Source: Streptomyces barringtoniae
Lineage (GTDB): Bacteria > Actinomycetota > Actinomycetes > Streptomycetales > Streptomycetaceae
Length of the DNA: 64,000 bases
Assembly: GCF_020819595.1 (NCBI RefSeq)
Contig: NZ_JAJHNP010000001.1
Span: 494,358-558,357, forward strand
Direction of reading: 5' to 3'
This document shows, in pieces, positions 17,734 to 25,719 of this stretch (positions are counted from its first letter, which is position 1; the number at the start of each line of letters is the position of its first letter). Below the pieces are notes generated by a model. The model saw nothing but the letters and a program-made list of their open reading frames with translations. It was not told where the DNA came from and made no database searches. Both the position numbers and the translations under genes were made by a program.

Positions 17734-19173
17734 ATGCGCAGACGCATGCGGCACAGACGTGCCCTGCTGCCCGCCTTCGCCGTGACCACCCTCTTCCTCG
17801 CCGCGGCCTGTTCCTCGCCCGCCGCACAGGCCGGGCCCTCGGCGACCGCCGGGCACGGCCGGCAGCTCGAGGCCGCCGACCGGCCCGCCGACGGCACGGA
17901 CCACTCGCTCGCCGTCGCCGCCGCGCCCGCCACCACCGCGACCGCCACGACCGCCACGGCGGGGCCGGCCGGCTCCGGGCCGCGGGCACACAGGACGGCA
18001 CTCGCCATCGGCTCGTACGACAGCCGCACCCGGCGGGCCGTCCTTGCCGACAAGCCCGTCCGGCACGGGAGTTCGGCTGCCTCCTCCCCCGCGGCCTCCC
18101 CCACCCCCTCCGGCGCCCCGTACAAGGCCGCCGTCGGCGACGTGATCGCCAGTGCGCCCGCGCCCGGGGCACCGGACGGGCTGCTCGCCAAGGTCACCAA
18201 GGTGATCGGCCGGACGGACGGCGGCACCGAGGTGCAGACGGAACCGTCCACCCTCAACGCGCTGCTCGGCGACGAGACGGCGAAGGGCGCCGTACCGGTC
18301 GACCCCTCGTCCTTCACCGTCGACAAGCTGCTGCCCGGTGTGAAGGTGTCCTGGGCGAAGACCGGTCACGCGCACGCCGGGCCGAAGGGTGCCACGGTGC
18401 CGCTCGGCAGCCTCCGGCTCGACGTGAGCGCCGACATCCCGACGGCCCAGAACACGCCGGTCTCCGCCGCCGCCTCGGTGAACGGCTTCGTCCAGGTCGC
18501 CCCGCAGGTCGACTTCGCCTACGGCGGCGCCGGCAGCGACGCCCCGCCCGGCTCCGCCTACCTCGGCGTGTCGGGCGACTGGACCTCCGGCTGGGCGGTC
18601 AAGGGCCGCGCCGCCGCGGCCACCGGCACCCCGCTGCGGATCCCGTTCGCCAAGCTGCACGCCGACCCCGTCCTCCAGGTCGGGCCCGTGCCCGTCGTCG
18701 TCAACCTCGACCTGACCGCTTACGTCCAGATCAGCGGCGACGGGCGGGTCACCGTCGACGTCGAGCAGAACCTCAAGGGCGACTTCAGGGCGGGCGGCAC
18801 CTTCGGTCTGTCCAAGGGCTGGACGCCGGTCAGCTCGTCGGACATGAAGAGCACGCCCGTGCGCGCCTCCGTCACCACCGCGGGGACCGTGAAGACGGCG
18901 CTCGGGGCCGAGGCCTCGGTCGGCCTCTACGGCGCCGTCGGTGTCACCGCCGACCTGGCTCCGTATCTGCGCGGCGAGGCCTCCGGCACGGTCACGGCCT
19001 CCTCCGACGGCGGCGGGGCGAAGGCCGAGGGCGCCTGGGGCGTGTACGGCGGGGTCGACCTGTCCGGGACCCTGCGGCTCCAGCTGTCCGTCTTCGGCAC
19101 ACCGGTCATCCAGCGAAGCATTCCGCTGGGCGCCCTGAACCGCGAGTGGAAGCTGGCGGGCGGAACCTTCTAG
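17734..19173 (+). CDS. Putative secreted lipoprotein, unknown function
   Basis: A 479-residue exported protein with no recognised domain. The N-terminus has many arginines, then LLPAFAVTTLFLAAACSS, a signal with a lipobox-like cysteine at residue 26. Residues 27-150 are an Ala/Thr/Ser/Gly-rich linker. From about 150 to the end the sequence is rich in beta-strand patterns (VDFAYGGAGS, VNLDLTAYVQISGDGRVTVDVEQNLKGDF, LYGAVGVTADLAPYLRGEASGTVT) and ends in LSGTLRLQLSVFGTPVIQRSIPLG. That resembles a repetitive beta-sandwich surface protein. AGGA precedes the ATG. Its stop overlaps by three bases the stop of the convergent pyrophosphohydrolase gene. Confidence 0.72.
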   Translation: MRRRMRHRRALLPAFAVTTLFLAAACSSPAAQAGPSATAGHGRQLEAADRPADGTDHSLAVAAAPATTATATTATAGPAGSGPRAHRTALAIGSYDSRTRRAVLADKPVRHGSSAASSPAASPTPSGAPYKAAVGDVIASAPAPGAPDGLLAKVTKVIGRTDGGTEVQTEPSTLNALLGDETAKGAVPVDPSSFTVDKLLPGVKVSWAKTGHAHAGPKGATVPLGSLRLDVSADIPTAQNTPVSAAASVNGFVQVAPQVDFAYGGAGSDAPPGSAYLGVSGDWTSGWAVKGRAAAATGTPLRIPFAKLHADPVLQVGPVPVVVNLDLTAYVQISGDGRVTVDVEQNLKGDFRAGGTFGLSKGWTPVSSSDMKSTPVRASVTTAGTVKTALGAEASVGLYGAVGVTADLAPYLRGEASGTVTASSDGGGAKAEGAWGVYGGVDLSGTLRLQLSVFGTPVIQRSIPLGALNREWKLAGGTF

Positions 19174-19598
19174 GCGCTCGCCTGCGCAGAACTGTCCTGC
19201 GCCGCCGGTATCCAGCCCTGGCGGCGCAGGACGGACGACACGTCCGGCGCCCGGTAGTGCTCCCCCTTGAGTACTTTGCCGTCGGCCCGGCGGGCGACCT
19301 GTCCGTCCGGGCCGAGCTTGCTCATGTTGGCCCGGTGGATCTCGGCGATCACCTGGTCGAGGTCGATGCCGTGGACCAGCGCCGTGCCGTACGCCACGTA
19401 GACCACGTCCGCCAGTTCGTGCGCGAGCTTGTCCAGCGGGCCGTCGACCGCGACCTCGGCGACCTCCGCGGCCTCCTCGGCGAGCAGTTCCCCACGGTGC
19501 GCGGCCAGTTCGGGACCCACCTCGGTCGGCGTGGTGCGGGCGTCCAGGCCGAAGGCGAGGTGGAACTCCCGGACGAGGTCGGCGGGCGAAGTACTCAT
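19170..19598 (-). CDS. MazG-like nucleotide pyrophosphohydrolase
   Basis: A 142-residue all-alpha NTP pyrophosphohydrolase of the MazG/HisE superfamily. The metal-binding pattern is clear: ELLAEEAAEVAEVA followed by LAHELADVVYVAYGTALVHGIDL, that is EExxE then ExxD. The C-terminal part (RANMSKLGPDGQVARRADGKVLKGEHYRAPD) matches the phosphoribosyl-ATP pyrophosphohydrolase-like subgroup that cleans up abnormal nucleotides. The ATG at 19598 fits the family length; the long upstream open frame is not used. It stands alone. Confidence 0.85.
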   Translation of the reverse strand: MSTSPADLVREFHLAFGLDARTTPTEVGPELAAHRGELLAEEAAEVAEVAVDGPLDKLAHELADVVYVAYGTALVHGIDLDQVIAEIHRANMSKLGPDGQVARRADGKVLKGEHYRAPDVSSVLRRQGWIPAAQDSSAQASA

Positions 19599-19704
19599 GC
19601 CGACGACTCTAACGGCCACCACTGACAGAGCCCTCCGTCCGCCTCCGGACCACGGAGTGACCCCGGCCTGGTCAGCGTCCCGCCCGGCCTGGCAGGATCG
19701 CCGC

Positions 19705-20703
19705 ATGTCCAAGGTGTTCCCCCGTATCAGCAGGCGCCGGGTGCTGCCGGCCGCGGCCGCCGGTGCCGTGGTGCTCGGGCTGCTGCTGTGGTGGCTGCTG
19801 CCACTGGGCGAGACGCCGCCGAGCGGGACGATCGTCTTCAGCACGGGCACGCCCCGTGGGGTCTACCAGGAGTACGGCGAGCGGCTGCGCGCCGAGTTCG
19901 CCAAGGACATGCCCAACCTGAAGGTGAAGCTGCTGAACAGCGCCGGCTCGCAGGAGAACGTGCAGCGGGTGGCGACCGGCAAGGCCGACTTCACCATCGC
20001 GGCGGCCGACGCGGTGGAGGCGTACGAGCTGCGGCACGGCAGCGGCGCCGGGCGGCTGCGCGGGGTGGCCCGGCTCTACGACGACTACGTCCAGCTCGTC
20101 GTGCGCAGTGACTCGGACATCAAGAACGTGGCGGACCTGCGGCACAAGCGGGTGGCGACCGGGCTGCCCGACTCCGGGGTACGGCTGATCGCCGACCGGG
20201 TGCTCAAGGCCGCCGGCATCGACCCCCACAAGGACATCACCCCGGTCGCGGACGGCATCGACACCGGGCCCGACCGCCTGGAGCAGCGCAGGATCGACGC
20301 GTTCTTCTGGTCGGGCGGCCTGCCCACCAAGGGACTTGTCGCGCTGGCCCAGAAGTCGGCCTTCAAGTTCGTGCCGATCGAGGGCGACCTGGTCACCAAG
20401 CTGCACGGCCAGGGCGAGGAGGCGCGCCACTACCGGGCCACCAACATCCCCGAGTCGGCCTACCCGGCCGTGCAGCAGGGCAACGAGGTCCCGACGATCG
20501 CCGTGTCCAACCTCCTGATGACCCGCGCGGACATGGACCCCAGGCTCACCGAATGGGTGACCCGCACGGTCATCAAGAGCCGCGACGACATCGGCGCCCA
20601 TGTCCACTCCGCCCAACTGGTCGATCTGCGCACCGCCATCTACACCGATCCGCTGCCCCTCCAGGAGGGTGCGCGCCGCTACTACGTCTCGATGAAGCCG
20701 TAG
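19705..20703 (+). CDS. TAXI-family TRAP transporter solute-binding protein
   Basis: A 332-residue periplasmic-binding-like protein of the TAXI family: FSTGTPRGVYQEYGERLRAEFAKD, then LNSAGSQENVQRVATGKADFTIAAADAVEAY, and LRHKRVATGLPDSGVRLIADRVLKAAGID. The N-terminus has SRRRVLPAAAAGAVVLGLLLWWLLPLG, a single hydrophobic segment after an RRR, with no lipobox cysteine, so it is either a membrane-anchored or Tat/Sec-exported receptor. TAXI proteins normally feed a fused TRAP permease, but none is encoded here. The ATG at 19705 is the first with a plausible family N-terminus. Confidence 0.85.
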   Translation: MSKVFPRISRRRVLPAAAAGAVVLGLLLWWLLPLGETPPSGTIVFSTGTPRGVYQEYGERLRAEFAKDMPNLKVKLLNSAGSQENVQRVATGKADFTIAAADAVEAYELRHGSGAGRLRGVARLYDDYVQLVVRSDSDIKNVADLRHKRVATGLPDSGVRLIADRVLKAAGIDPHKDITPVADGIDTGPDRLEQRRIDAFFWSGGLPTKGLVALAQKSAFKFVPIEGDLVTKLHGQGEEARHYRATNIPESAYPAVQQGNEVPTIAVSNLLMTRADMDPRLTEWVTRTVIKSRDDIGAHVHSAQLVDLRTAIYTDPLPLQEGARRYYVSMKP

Positions 20704-20811
20704 CGGGGGCGGACGACCTCCCACCGGCCGTGCCAGGCGGGCCATGCCAAGCGCACCGTGCCGAGCGGGCCGAGCCGGGCACGGACAGTGGGGCCCGGTG
20801 GCCGTTCCCCA

Positions 20812-20859
20812 CGAGTCCCGCCGCCGAGCCGTGCCTCTCGAGTCCCGCCGCCGCGCCGT
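20812..20859. repeat. Two-copy 21-base direct repeat in convergent gap
   Basis: A 21-base element beginning CGAGTCCCGCCGCCG occurs at 20812 and again at 20839 with one mismatch. It lies in the 194-base gap between the TAXI gene and the kinase gene. No clear terminator is seen there. Confidence 0.5.
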
Positions 20860-20897
20860 ACCCCGTGCCCGACCCCCGGCTCAGCCCCGGCCCCCGG

Positions 20898-22301
20898 TCA
20901 CGGCTCCGCGTGCCTGGGCACCGTCACCGTCACCCGCAGCCCCCGCGGCTCATGGTGGGCGTAGTCGATCGAGCCTCCGCCCGCCGTGAGCAGCGTGTGC
21001 ACGATGGACAGGCCGAGGCCCGAGCCCTTGATGTTCTGGTGACGGCCGCTGCGCCAAAACCGGTCGCCCACGCGCGCGAGTTCCTCGTCGGTGAGGCCGG
21101 GCCCGGTGTCGGTGACGACGACCGTGGATCTGTCGCCGTCGGCGGCGACGGCGACCTCCACCGTGCCGCCCTCGGGGGTGAACTTCACGGCGTTGTCGAT
21201 CAGCGCGTCCAGCGCGCTGGACAGGGTGATCGGGTCCGCCCAGGCGGTCGTGGGCGGGCACTGACCGGTCAGCCGGACCCCCTTGCTCTCGGCGGCCGGA
21301 GACCAGGCGGCGATCCGCTCCTCGGCGAGGGCGCCGATGTCGGTCAGTCCCAGGTCCGCCTCGGCGTGTTCGGCCAGCGCCAGGTCCAGCAGGTCGTCCA
21401 GGACCTGTGCGAGGCGCTTGCCCTCGGTGCGGACCGAGGCGATCTCCTCGTTGTCCTCGGGGAGTTCGAGGGCGAGCAGTTCGATACGCAGCAGCAGCGC
21501 CGCGAGCGGGTTGCGCAGTTGGTGCGAGGCGTCCGCGACGAAGGCGCGCTGCTGTTCCAGCACGTCCTCGACGTTGTCCGCCATCTCGTTGAACGAACGG
21601 GCGAGCCGTCTGAGTTCCGGCGGTCCGCCGCCGACCGCGACCCGCGACTTCAGCCGTCCGGTGGCGATGTCGTGGGTGGTGGCGTCGAGGACGCGTACCG
21701 GTCTGAGCACCCAGCCGGTCAGCCGCAGCGCCGCGCCGACGGCGAGCAGCATCGCCGCGATCTCACCGGCCCCGATGATCAGCCAGCCGCGCAGGGTCCG
21801 CGACCGCATCTGCCCGGTGGGCGAGTCGGTGACCACGACCGCCACGACGTCGCCGTCCCGAATCACCGGGGAGGCCACGATCAGCCGACTGCGCTGCCAG
21901 GGCCACACCTGCCGCGGGTCATGGCTGCGCCGGCTGAGCAGCGCCTCCTCGAACGCCTCCCGCACCTCCCCCGTCCGCGGTACGAACCAGTCGTCGGGGG
22001 CGTTGACCATCGCCGAGCCGTTGCGGTAGAAGACGCCCGCGCGGATGCCGTAGACGCCGTAGTAGCTGCCGAGTTCGCTGCGCAGGGCCTCCAGGCGCTC
22101 GTCGGTGCTGGTGCGGCGCGATCCGCTGGGCCCGTCGGTGACGAACTGGGCAAGTGCCGCGAAGCGTGCCGTGTCGTCGATGCGGTCGACGACGACCTTC
22201 TGCTGCTGCGCGGCGGCCAGGCTGATGGCGAGCGGCAGCCCGAGGGCGAGGAGGACGGCCGCCATCAGGATGATGAGCAGCGGCAGCAGACGTGCGCGCA
22301 C
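20898..22301 (-). CDS. gluK: Sensor histidine kinase next to glutamate uptake operon (GluK type)
   Basis: A 467-residue membrane sensor kinase. The first hydrophobic segment is at residues 5-30, an extracytoplasmic sensor domain follows, and a second membrane segment is near GWLIIGAGEIAAMLLAVGAALRLTG. HAMP comes next, then HisKA with the phosphorylatable His in FVADASHQLRNPLAALLLRIELL (near 258), and HATPase boxes including DNAVKFT, VTDTGPGL and GSGLGLSIVHTLL. The GTG start lies nine bases after the regulator's stop, so the two are coupled. The pair is divergent from gluABCD; in S. coelicolor a system at this locus has been named GluR-GluK and linked to glutamate sensing. The symbol is given on synteny. 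Confidence 0.85.
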   Translation of the reverse strand: MRARLLPLLIILMAAVLLALGLPLAISLAAAQQQKVVVDRIDDTARFAALAQFVTDGPSGSRRTSTDERLEALRSELGSYYGVYGIRAGVFYRNGSAMVNAPDDWFVPRTGEVREAFEEALLSRRSHDPRQVWPWQRSRLIVASPVIRDGDVVAVVVTDSPTGQMRSRTLRGWLIIGAGEIAAMLLAVGAALRLTGWVLRPVRVLDATTHDIATGRLKSRVAVGGGPPELRRLARSFNEMADNVEDVLEQQRAFVADASHQLRNPLAALLLRIELLALELPEDNEEIASVRTEGKRLAQVLDDLLDLALAEHAEADLGLTDIGALAEERIAAWSPAAESKGVRLTGQCPPTTAWADPITLSSALDALIDNAVKFTPEGGTVEVAVAADGDRSTVVVTDTGPGLTDEELARVGDRFWRSGRHQNIKGSGLGLSIVHTLLTAGGGSIDYAHHEPRGLRVTVTVPRHAEP

Positions 22302-22310
22302 CCGTCCCCG

Positions 22311-22997
22311 CTAGGCGGCCGGGGCGACGAGCCGGTAGCCGACGCCGCGTACGGTCTCGATGAGTGCGGGCATGCGCAGTTTGGCGCGCAGGGAGGCGAC
22401 GTGCACCTCCAGGGTGCGGCCGGTGCCCTCCCAGCTGGTACGCCAGACCTCGCTGATGATCTGCTCCCGCCGGAAGACCACTCCGGGGCGCTGCGCGAGC
22501 AGGGCGAGCAGGTCGAACTCCTTGCGGGTCAGTTGGACAACCGAACCGTCCACGGTGACCTGCCTGGTGGGCAGTTCGATGCGTACGGGACCGAGGTGCA
22601 GGGCGCCCTCGCCGCCGGTCGCCGGGTCCTCGTGGACGGTGCGCCGGCTGACGGCGTGGATACGGGCGAGCAGTTCCCCGGTGTCGTAGGGCTTCACCAC
22701 GTAGTCGTCGGCACCCAGGTTGAGCCCGTGGATGCGGGAGCGGACGTCGGAGCGGGCCGTCACCATGATCACCGGGGTGCTGGTGCGTTTGCGGATCTTG
22801 CCGCAGACCTCGTAGCCGTCCTGGTCGGGCAGGCCCAGGTCGAGCAGGACCACGCCGAAACCGTTGCCCTCGGGGACGAGCGCCTGCAGGGCCTCCTCGC
22901 CGCTGCGGGCGTGGGTGACGTCGAAACCGTGTCGCGCGAGTACGGCGGACAGGGCCGCGGCGACGTGGTTGTCGTCCTCGACGAGCAGCAGTCTCAT
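22311..22997 (-). CDS. gluR: OmpR-family response regulator (GluR type)
   Basis: A 228-residue regulator with a receiver domain (MRLLLVEDDN, phospho-acceptor Asp53 in LLDLGLPDQDG, Thr in VTARSD, Lys in VVKPYDTGELL) and a C-terminal winged helix (LTRKEFDLLALLAQRPGVVFRREQIISEVW, RTLEVHVASLRAKLR). It comes first in the operon, followed nine bases later by the kinase. The ATG at 22997 matches the family N-terminus exactly. OmpR-type regulators bind tandem direct repeats, and one such pair lies upstream of gluA at 23201-23218. Confidence 0.88.
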   Translation of the reverse strand: MRLLLVEDDNHVAAALSAVLARHGFDVTHARSGEEALQALVPEGNGFGVVLLDLGLPDQDGYEVCGKIRKRTSTPVIMVTARSDVRSRIHGLNLGADDYVVKPYDTGELLARIHAVSRRTVHEDPATGGEGALHLGPVRIELPTRQVTVDGSVVQLTRKEFDLLALLAQRPGVVFRREQIISEVWRTSWEGTGRTLEVHVASLRAKLRMPALIETVRGVGYRLVAPAA

Positions 22998-23200
22998 CCC
23001 GGCCCCCTCCGGTTCAGCGGTCGTACGGTCTGGGTTCTCGCGCGTCCTGTATGCCACGCGCGCGTGCACCATGGCAGTCACGCCGATGGATAAGGACGGC
23101 GTCAAGAGGGTTCCGGTTGCCCGTCGCTTCCGTTATCCGGCCGATACGCATCGGGCGGCAGGTGCTACCACGCGTGTCCGATTGCTATCGGATCGTGATG

Positions 23201-23251
23201 CTCAGATCTCCCTCAGATGTGATGACGCAGGTCACAGCCGCTCACTACTGT
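23201..23251 (+). promoter_or_regulatory. Candidate gluA promoter with tandem response-regulator site
   Basis: CTCAGAT occurs twice, at 23201 and 23212, spaced 11 bases (one helical turn), which is the spacing typical of OmpR-family sites. Directly downstream a -35-like TGACGC (23223-23228) and a -10-like TACTGT (23246-23251) are separated by 17 bases. The layout suggests activation from a site just above -35. Confidence 0.5.
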
Positions 23252-23285
23252 CCTCCGAAACCGAGGAGGACGGAGCCCGAGAGCG

Positions 23286-24062
23286 ATGACCAATGTATCG
23301 GTGACCAAGGAAGACGTGGTCACGTCCGACGAACTGGTCGTCCTGAAGAGCGTCAACAAGCACTTCGGCGCGTTGCATGTGCTCCAGGACATCGACCTGA
23401 CGATCGCCCGCGGCGAGGTCGTCGTGGTCATCGGGCCCTCCGGGTCCGGAAAGTCGACCCTCTGCCGCACCATCAACCGCCTGGAGACGATCGACTCGGG
23501 CACCATCGCCATCGACGGCAAGCCCCTGCCCCAGGAGGGCAAGCAGCTTGCCCGGCTGCGGGCGGACGTCGGGATGGTCTTCCAGTCCTTCAACCTCTTC
23601 GCGCACAAGACCGTGCTCGAGAACGTGATGCTGGGGCAGCTCAAGGTCCGCAAGGCGGACAGGAAGCAGGCCGAGGAGAAGGCCCGGGCCCTGCTCGACC
23701 GGGTCGGCGTGGGCACCCAGGCCGACAAGTATCCCGCCCAGCTGTCCGGCGGCCAGCAGCAGCGCGTCGCCATCGCGCGGGCACTGGCGATGGGCCCGAA
23801 GGTCATGCTCTTCGACGAGCCGACCTCCGCCCTCGACCCCGAGATGATCAACGAGGTCCTCGAGGTCATGCAGCAGCTCGCCCGGGAGGGCATGACGATG
23901 GTGGTCGTCACCCATGAGATGGGCTTCGCACGATCGGCTGCGAACCGCGTGGTCTTCATGGCCGACGGCCGGATCGTCGAAGAGGCTGCGCCCGACCAGT
24001 TCTTCAGCAACCCGCGCAGCGACCGGGCCAAGGACTTCCTGTCCAAGATCCTGCACCACTGA
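23286..24062 (+). CDS. gluA: Glutamate ABC transporter ATP-binding protein
   Basis: A 258-residue ATPase of the polar amino-acid uptake class. It has Walker [19 protein letters not shown], the Q-loop [17 protein letters not shown], signature [15 protein letters not shown], Walker [13 protein letters not shown] and the H-loop VVTHEMGF. It powers import through GluCD with the lipoprotein GluB supplying substrate. The ATG at 23286 follows GGAG/GAGAG. It is the first gene of gluABCD, headed by the promoter and operator described separately, and is divergent from the two-component genes. Confidence 0.93.
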   Translation: MTNVSVTKEDVVTSDELVVLKSVNKHFGALHVLQDIDLTIARGEVVVVIGPSGSGKSTLCRTINRLETIDSGTIAIDGKPLPQEGKQLARLRADVGMVFQSFNLFAHKTVLENVMLGQLKVRKADRKQAEEKARALLDRVGVGTQADKYPAQLSGGQQQRVAIARALAMGPKVMLFDEPTSALDPEMINEVLEVMQQLAREGMTMVVVTHEMGFARSAANRVVFMADGRIVEEAAPDQFFSNPRSDRAKDFLSKILHH

Positions 24063-24141
24063 CGGCGCAGGCCCCGCCCCACGCCCCTGGGTCGCCTTTT
24101 CCAACGGACCTCGTTCCGCACCACTTCAAAGGATGTTCACC

Positions 24142-24975
24142 ATGAAGCTCCGCAAGGTCACCGCCGCCTCGGCCGCCGTCCTCGCCCTCGCCCTGTCCGC
24201 CACCGCGTGCGGCGGCGGCAAGAAGGACGACAACGGCTCCGGTGGCGGCAAGAAGATCGCCATCGGCATCAAGTTCGACCAGCCGGGCCTCGGCCAGCAG
24301 ACCCCGCAGGGCTACGCGGGCTTCGACGTGGACGTGGCCACCTATGTCGCCAAGAAGCTCGGTTACAGCGCGAACCAGATCGAGTGGAAGCAGTCGAAGA
24401 GCGCCGACCGCGAGACCATGCTGCAGCGCGGTGACGTCGACTTCATCGCCGCCACCTACTCGATCACTCCGGAGCGTGAGCAGAAGGTCGACTTCGCGGG
24501 ACCGTACCTGCTGGCCCACCAGGACGTGCTGCTCCGCGCGGACGACACGAAGATCAAGTCCCCGGCTGACCTGAACGGCAAGAAGCTGTGCTCGGTGGCC
24601 GGCTCGACCTCGGCGCAGAACCTCCACGACAGGCTGGCTCCCAAGGCCGACCTCGTGACGTACCCGACCTACTCTGCCTGTCTGGGGGGTCTGCAGAGCG
24701 GCGCCATCGAAGCCCTCACCACGGACGACTCGATCCTCGCGGGCTACGCCGCCCAGGCCCAGTTCAAGGGCAAGTTCAAGCTCGGCGGCTTCAAGATGAC
24801 CAACGAGAACTACGGCATCGGCGTCAAGAAGGGCAGCCCCCTCAAGGACAAGATCAACAAGGCTCTTGAGGAGATGGTCTCCGACGGCTCCTGGGAGGCG
24901 GCCGTGAAGAAGAACTTCGGCCCGGCCGGCTACAAGAACGAGCCCGCCCCGAAGATCGGCGACATCAAGAGCTGA
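24142..24975 (+). CDS. gluB: Glutamate-binding lipoprotein
   Basis: A 277-residue extracellular receptor anchored by lipid. The signal is KLRKVTAASAAVLALALSATAC, with Cys23 as the lipidation site, followed by a Gly/Lys/Asp linker. The mature part has the type-3 solute-binding pattern: YAGFDVDVATYVAKKLGY, FIAATYSITPEREQKVDFAGPYLLAHQDVLLR, and LNGKKLCSVAGSTSAQNL. A disulfide between the cysteines of KLCSVAG and YSACLGG is plausible. ATG at 24142 is preferred over 24133 because AAAGGA lies eight bases before it. A hairpin follows the gene. Confidence 0.93.
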   Translation: MKLRKVTAASAAVLALALSATACGGGKKDDNGSGGGKKIAIGIKFDQPGLGQQTPQGYAGFDVDVATYVAKKLGYSANQIEWKQSKSADRETMLQRGDVDFIAATYSITPEREQKVDFAGPYLLAHQDVLLRADDTKIKSPADLNGKKLCSVAGSTSAQNLHDRLAPKADLVTYPTYSACLGGLQSGAIEALTTDDSILAGYAAQAQFKGKFKLGGFKMTNENYGIGVKKGSPLKDKINKALEEMVSDGSWEAAVKKNFGPAGYKNEPAPKIGDIKS

Positions 24976-24987
24976 GGCAACGCCCCG

Positions 24988-25022
24988 CCGGTGCGCCGCC
25001 CCTGAACACGGCGGCGCACCGG
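24988..25022 (+). terminator. Intercistronic hairpin between gluB and gluC
   Basis: Perfect 13-base arms (CCGGTGCGCCGCC and its complement) with a nine-base loop start 13 bases after the gluB stop. No U tract. In binding-protein operons such hairpins commonly stabilise the upstream message or cause partial termination, giving more receptor than permease. Confidence 0.7.
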
Positions 25023-25053
25023 GGCATCCCTACACGCGGAAGCGCGGGAGATC

Positions 25054-25719
25054 GTGTTCGACTTTCTTGACAAGTACGACGTGCTGGGCGCCTTCTGGAC
25101 GACAGTGCAGCTGACACTGCTGTCGGCCGCGGGCTCCCTGGTCTGGGGCACTCTGCTGGCCGCCATGCGGGTGGGTCCGGTGCCGCTGATGCGGGGTTTC
25201 GGCACCGCCTACGTGAACATCGTGCGGAACATCCCGCTCACGGTGATCATCCTCTTCTCCTCCCTCGGCCTGAACCAGAATCTGGGCATCAGCCTCGGTG
25301 CGAATGACTTCGACACGATCAACTTCCGGCTGGCCGTGCTCGGTCTGATCGTCTACACCTCGGCCTTCGTGTGCGAGGCGATCCGGGCCGGCATCAACAC
25401 GGTGCCGGTCGGCCAGGCGGAGGCGGCGCGGGCCATCGGCCTGAGCTTTCCCCAGGTGCTGGGGCTGGTCGTGCTGCCGCAGGCCCTCCGCGCGGCCGTC
25501 GGTCCGCTGACCAACGCCCTGATCGCGCTGACGAAGAACACGACGGTCGCGGCCGCGATCGGCGTGGCGGAGGCGGCCTTCCTGATGAAGAAGATGATCG
25601 AGAACGAGGCGGAGCTGCTGGCGATCTCCGCGGTCATCGCCTTCGGGTTCGTGTGCCTGACCCTGCCGACCGGTCTGATCCTCGGCTGGGTGGGCAAGAA
25701 GGTGGCGGTGAAGCGATGA
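25054..25719 (+). CDS. gluC: Glutamate ABC transporter permease GluC
   Basis: A 221-residue membrane permease of the His/Glu/Gln class. Five or so hydrophobic segments are visible, beginning AFWTTVQLTLLSAAGSLVWGTLLAAM. The EAA loop that docks on the ATPase is EAARAIGLSFPQVLGLVVLPQALRAAVGPL. GTG at 25054 has GGGAG just upstream. Its last codons overlap the GluD start (ATGA), so the two are translationally coupled and probably form the heterodimeric channel. Confidence 0.93.
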   Translation: MFDFLDKYDVLGAFWTTVQLTLLSAAGSLVWGTLLAAMRVGPVPLMRGFGTAYVNIVRNIPLTVIILFSSLGLNQNLGISLGANDFDTINFRLAVLGLIVYTSAFVCEAIRAGINTVPVGQAEAARAIGLSFPQVLGLVVLPQALRAAVGPLTNALIALTKNTTVAAAIGVAEAAFLMKKMIENEAELLAISAVIAFGFVCLTLPTGLILGWVGKKVAVKR

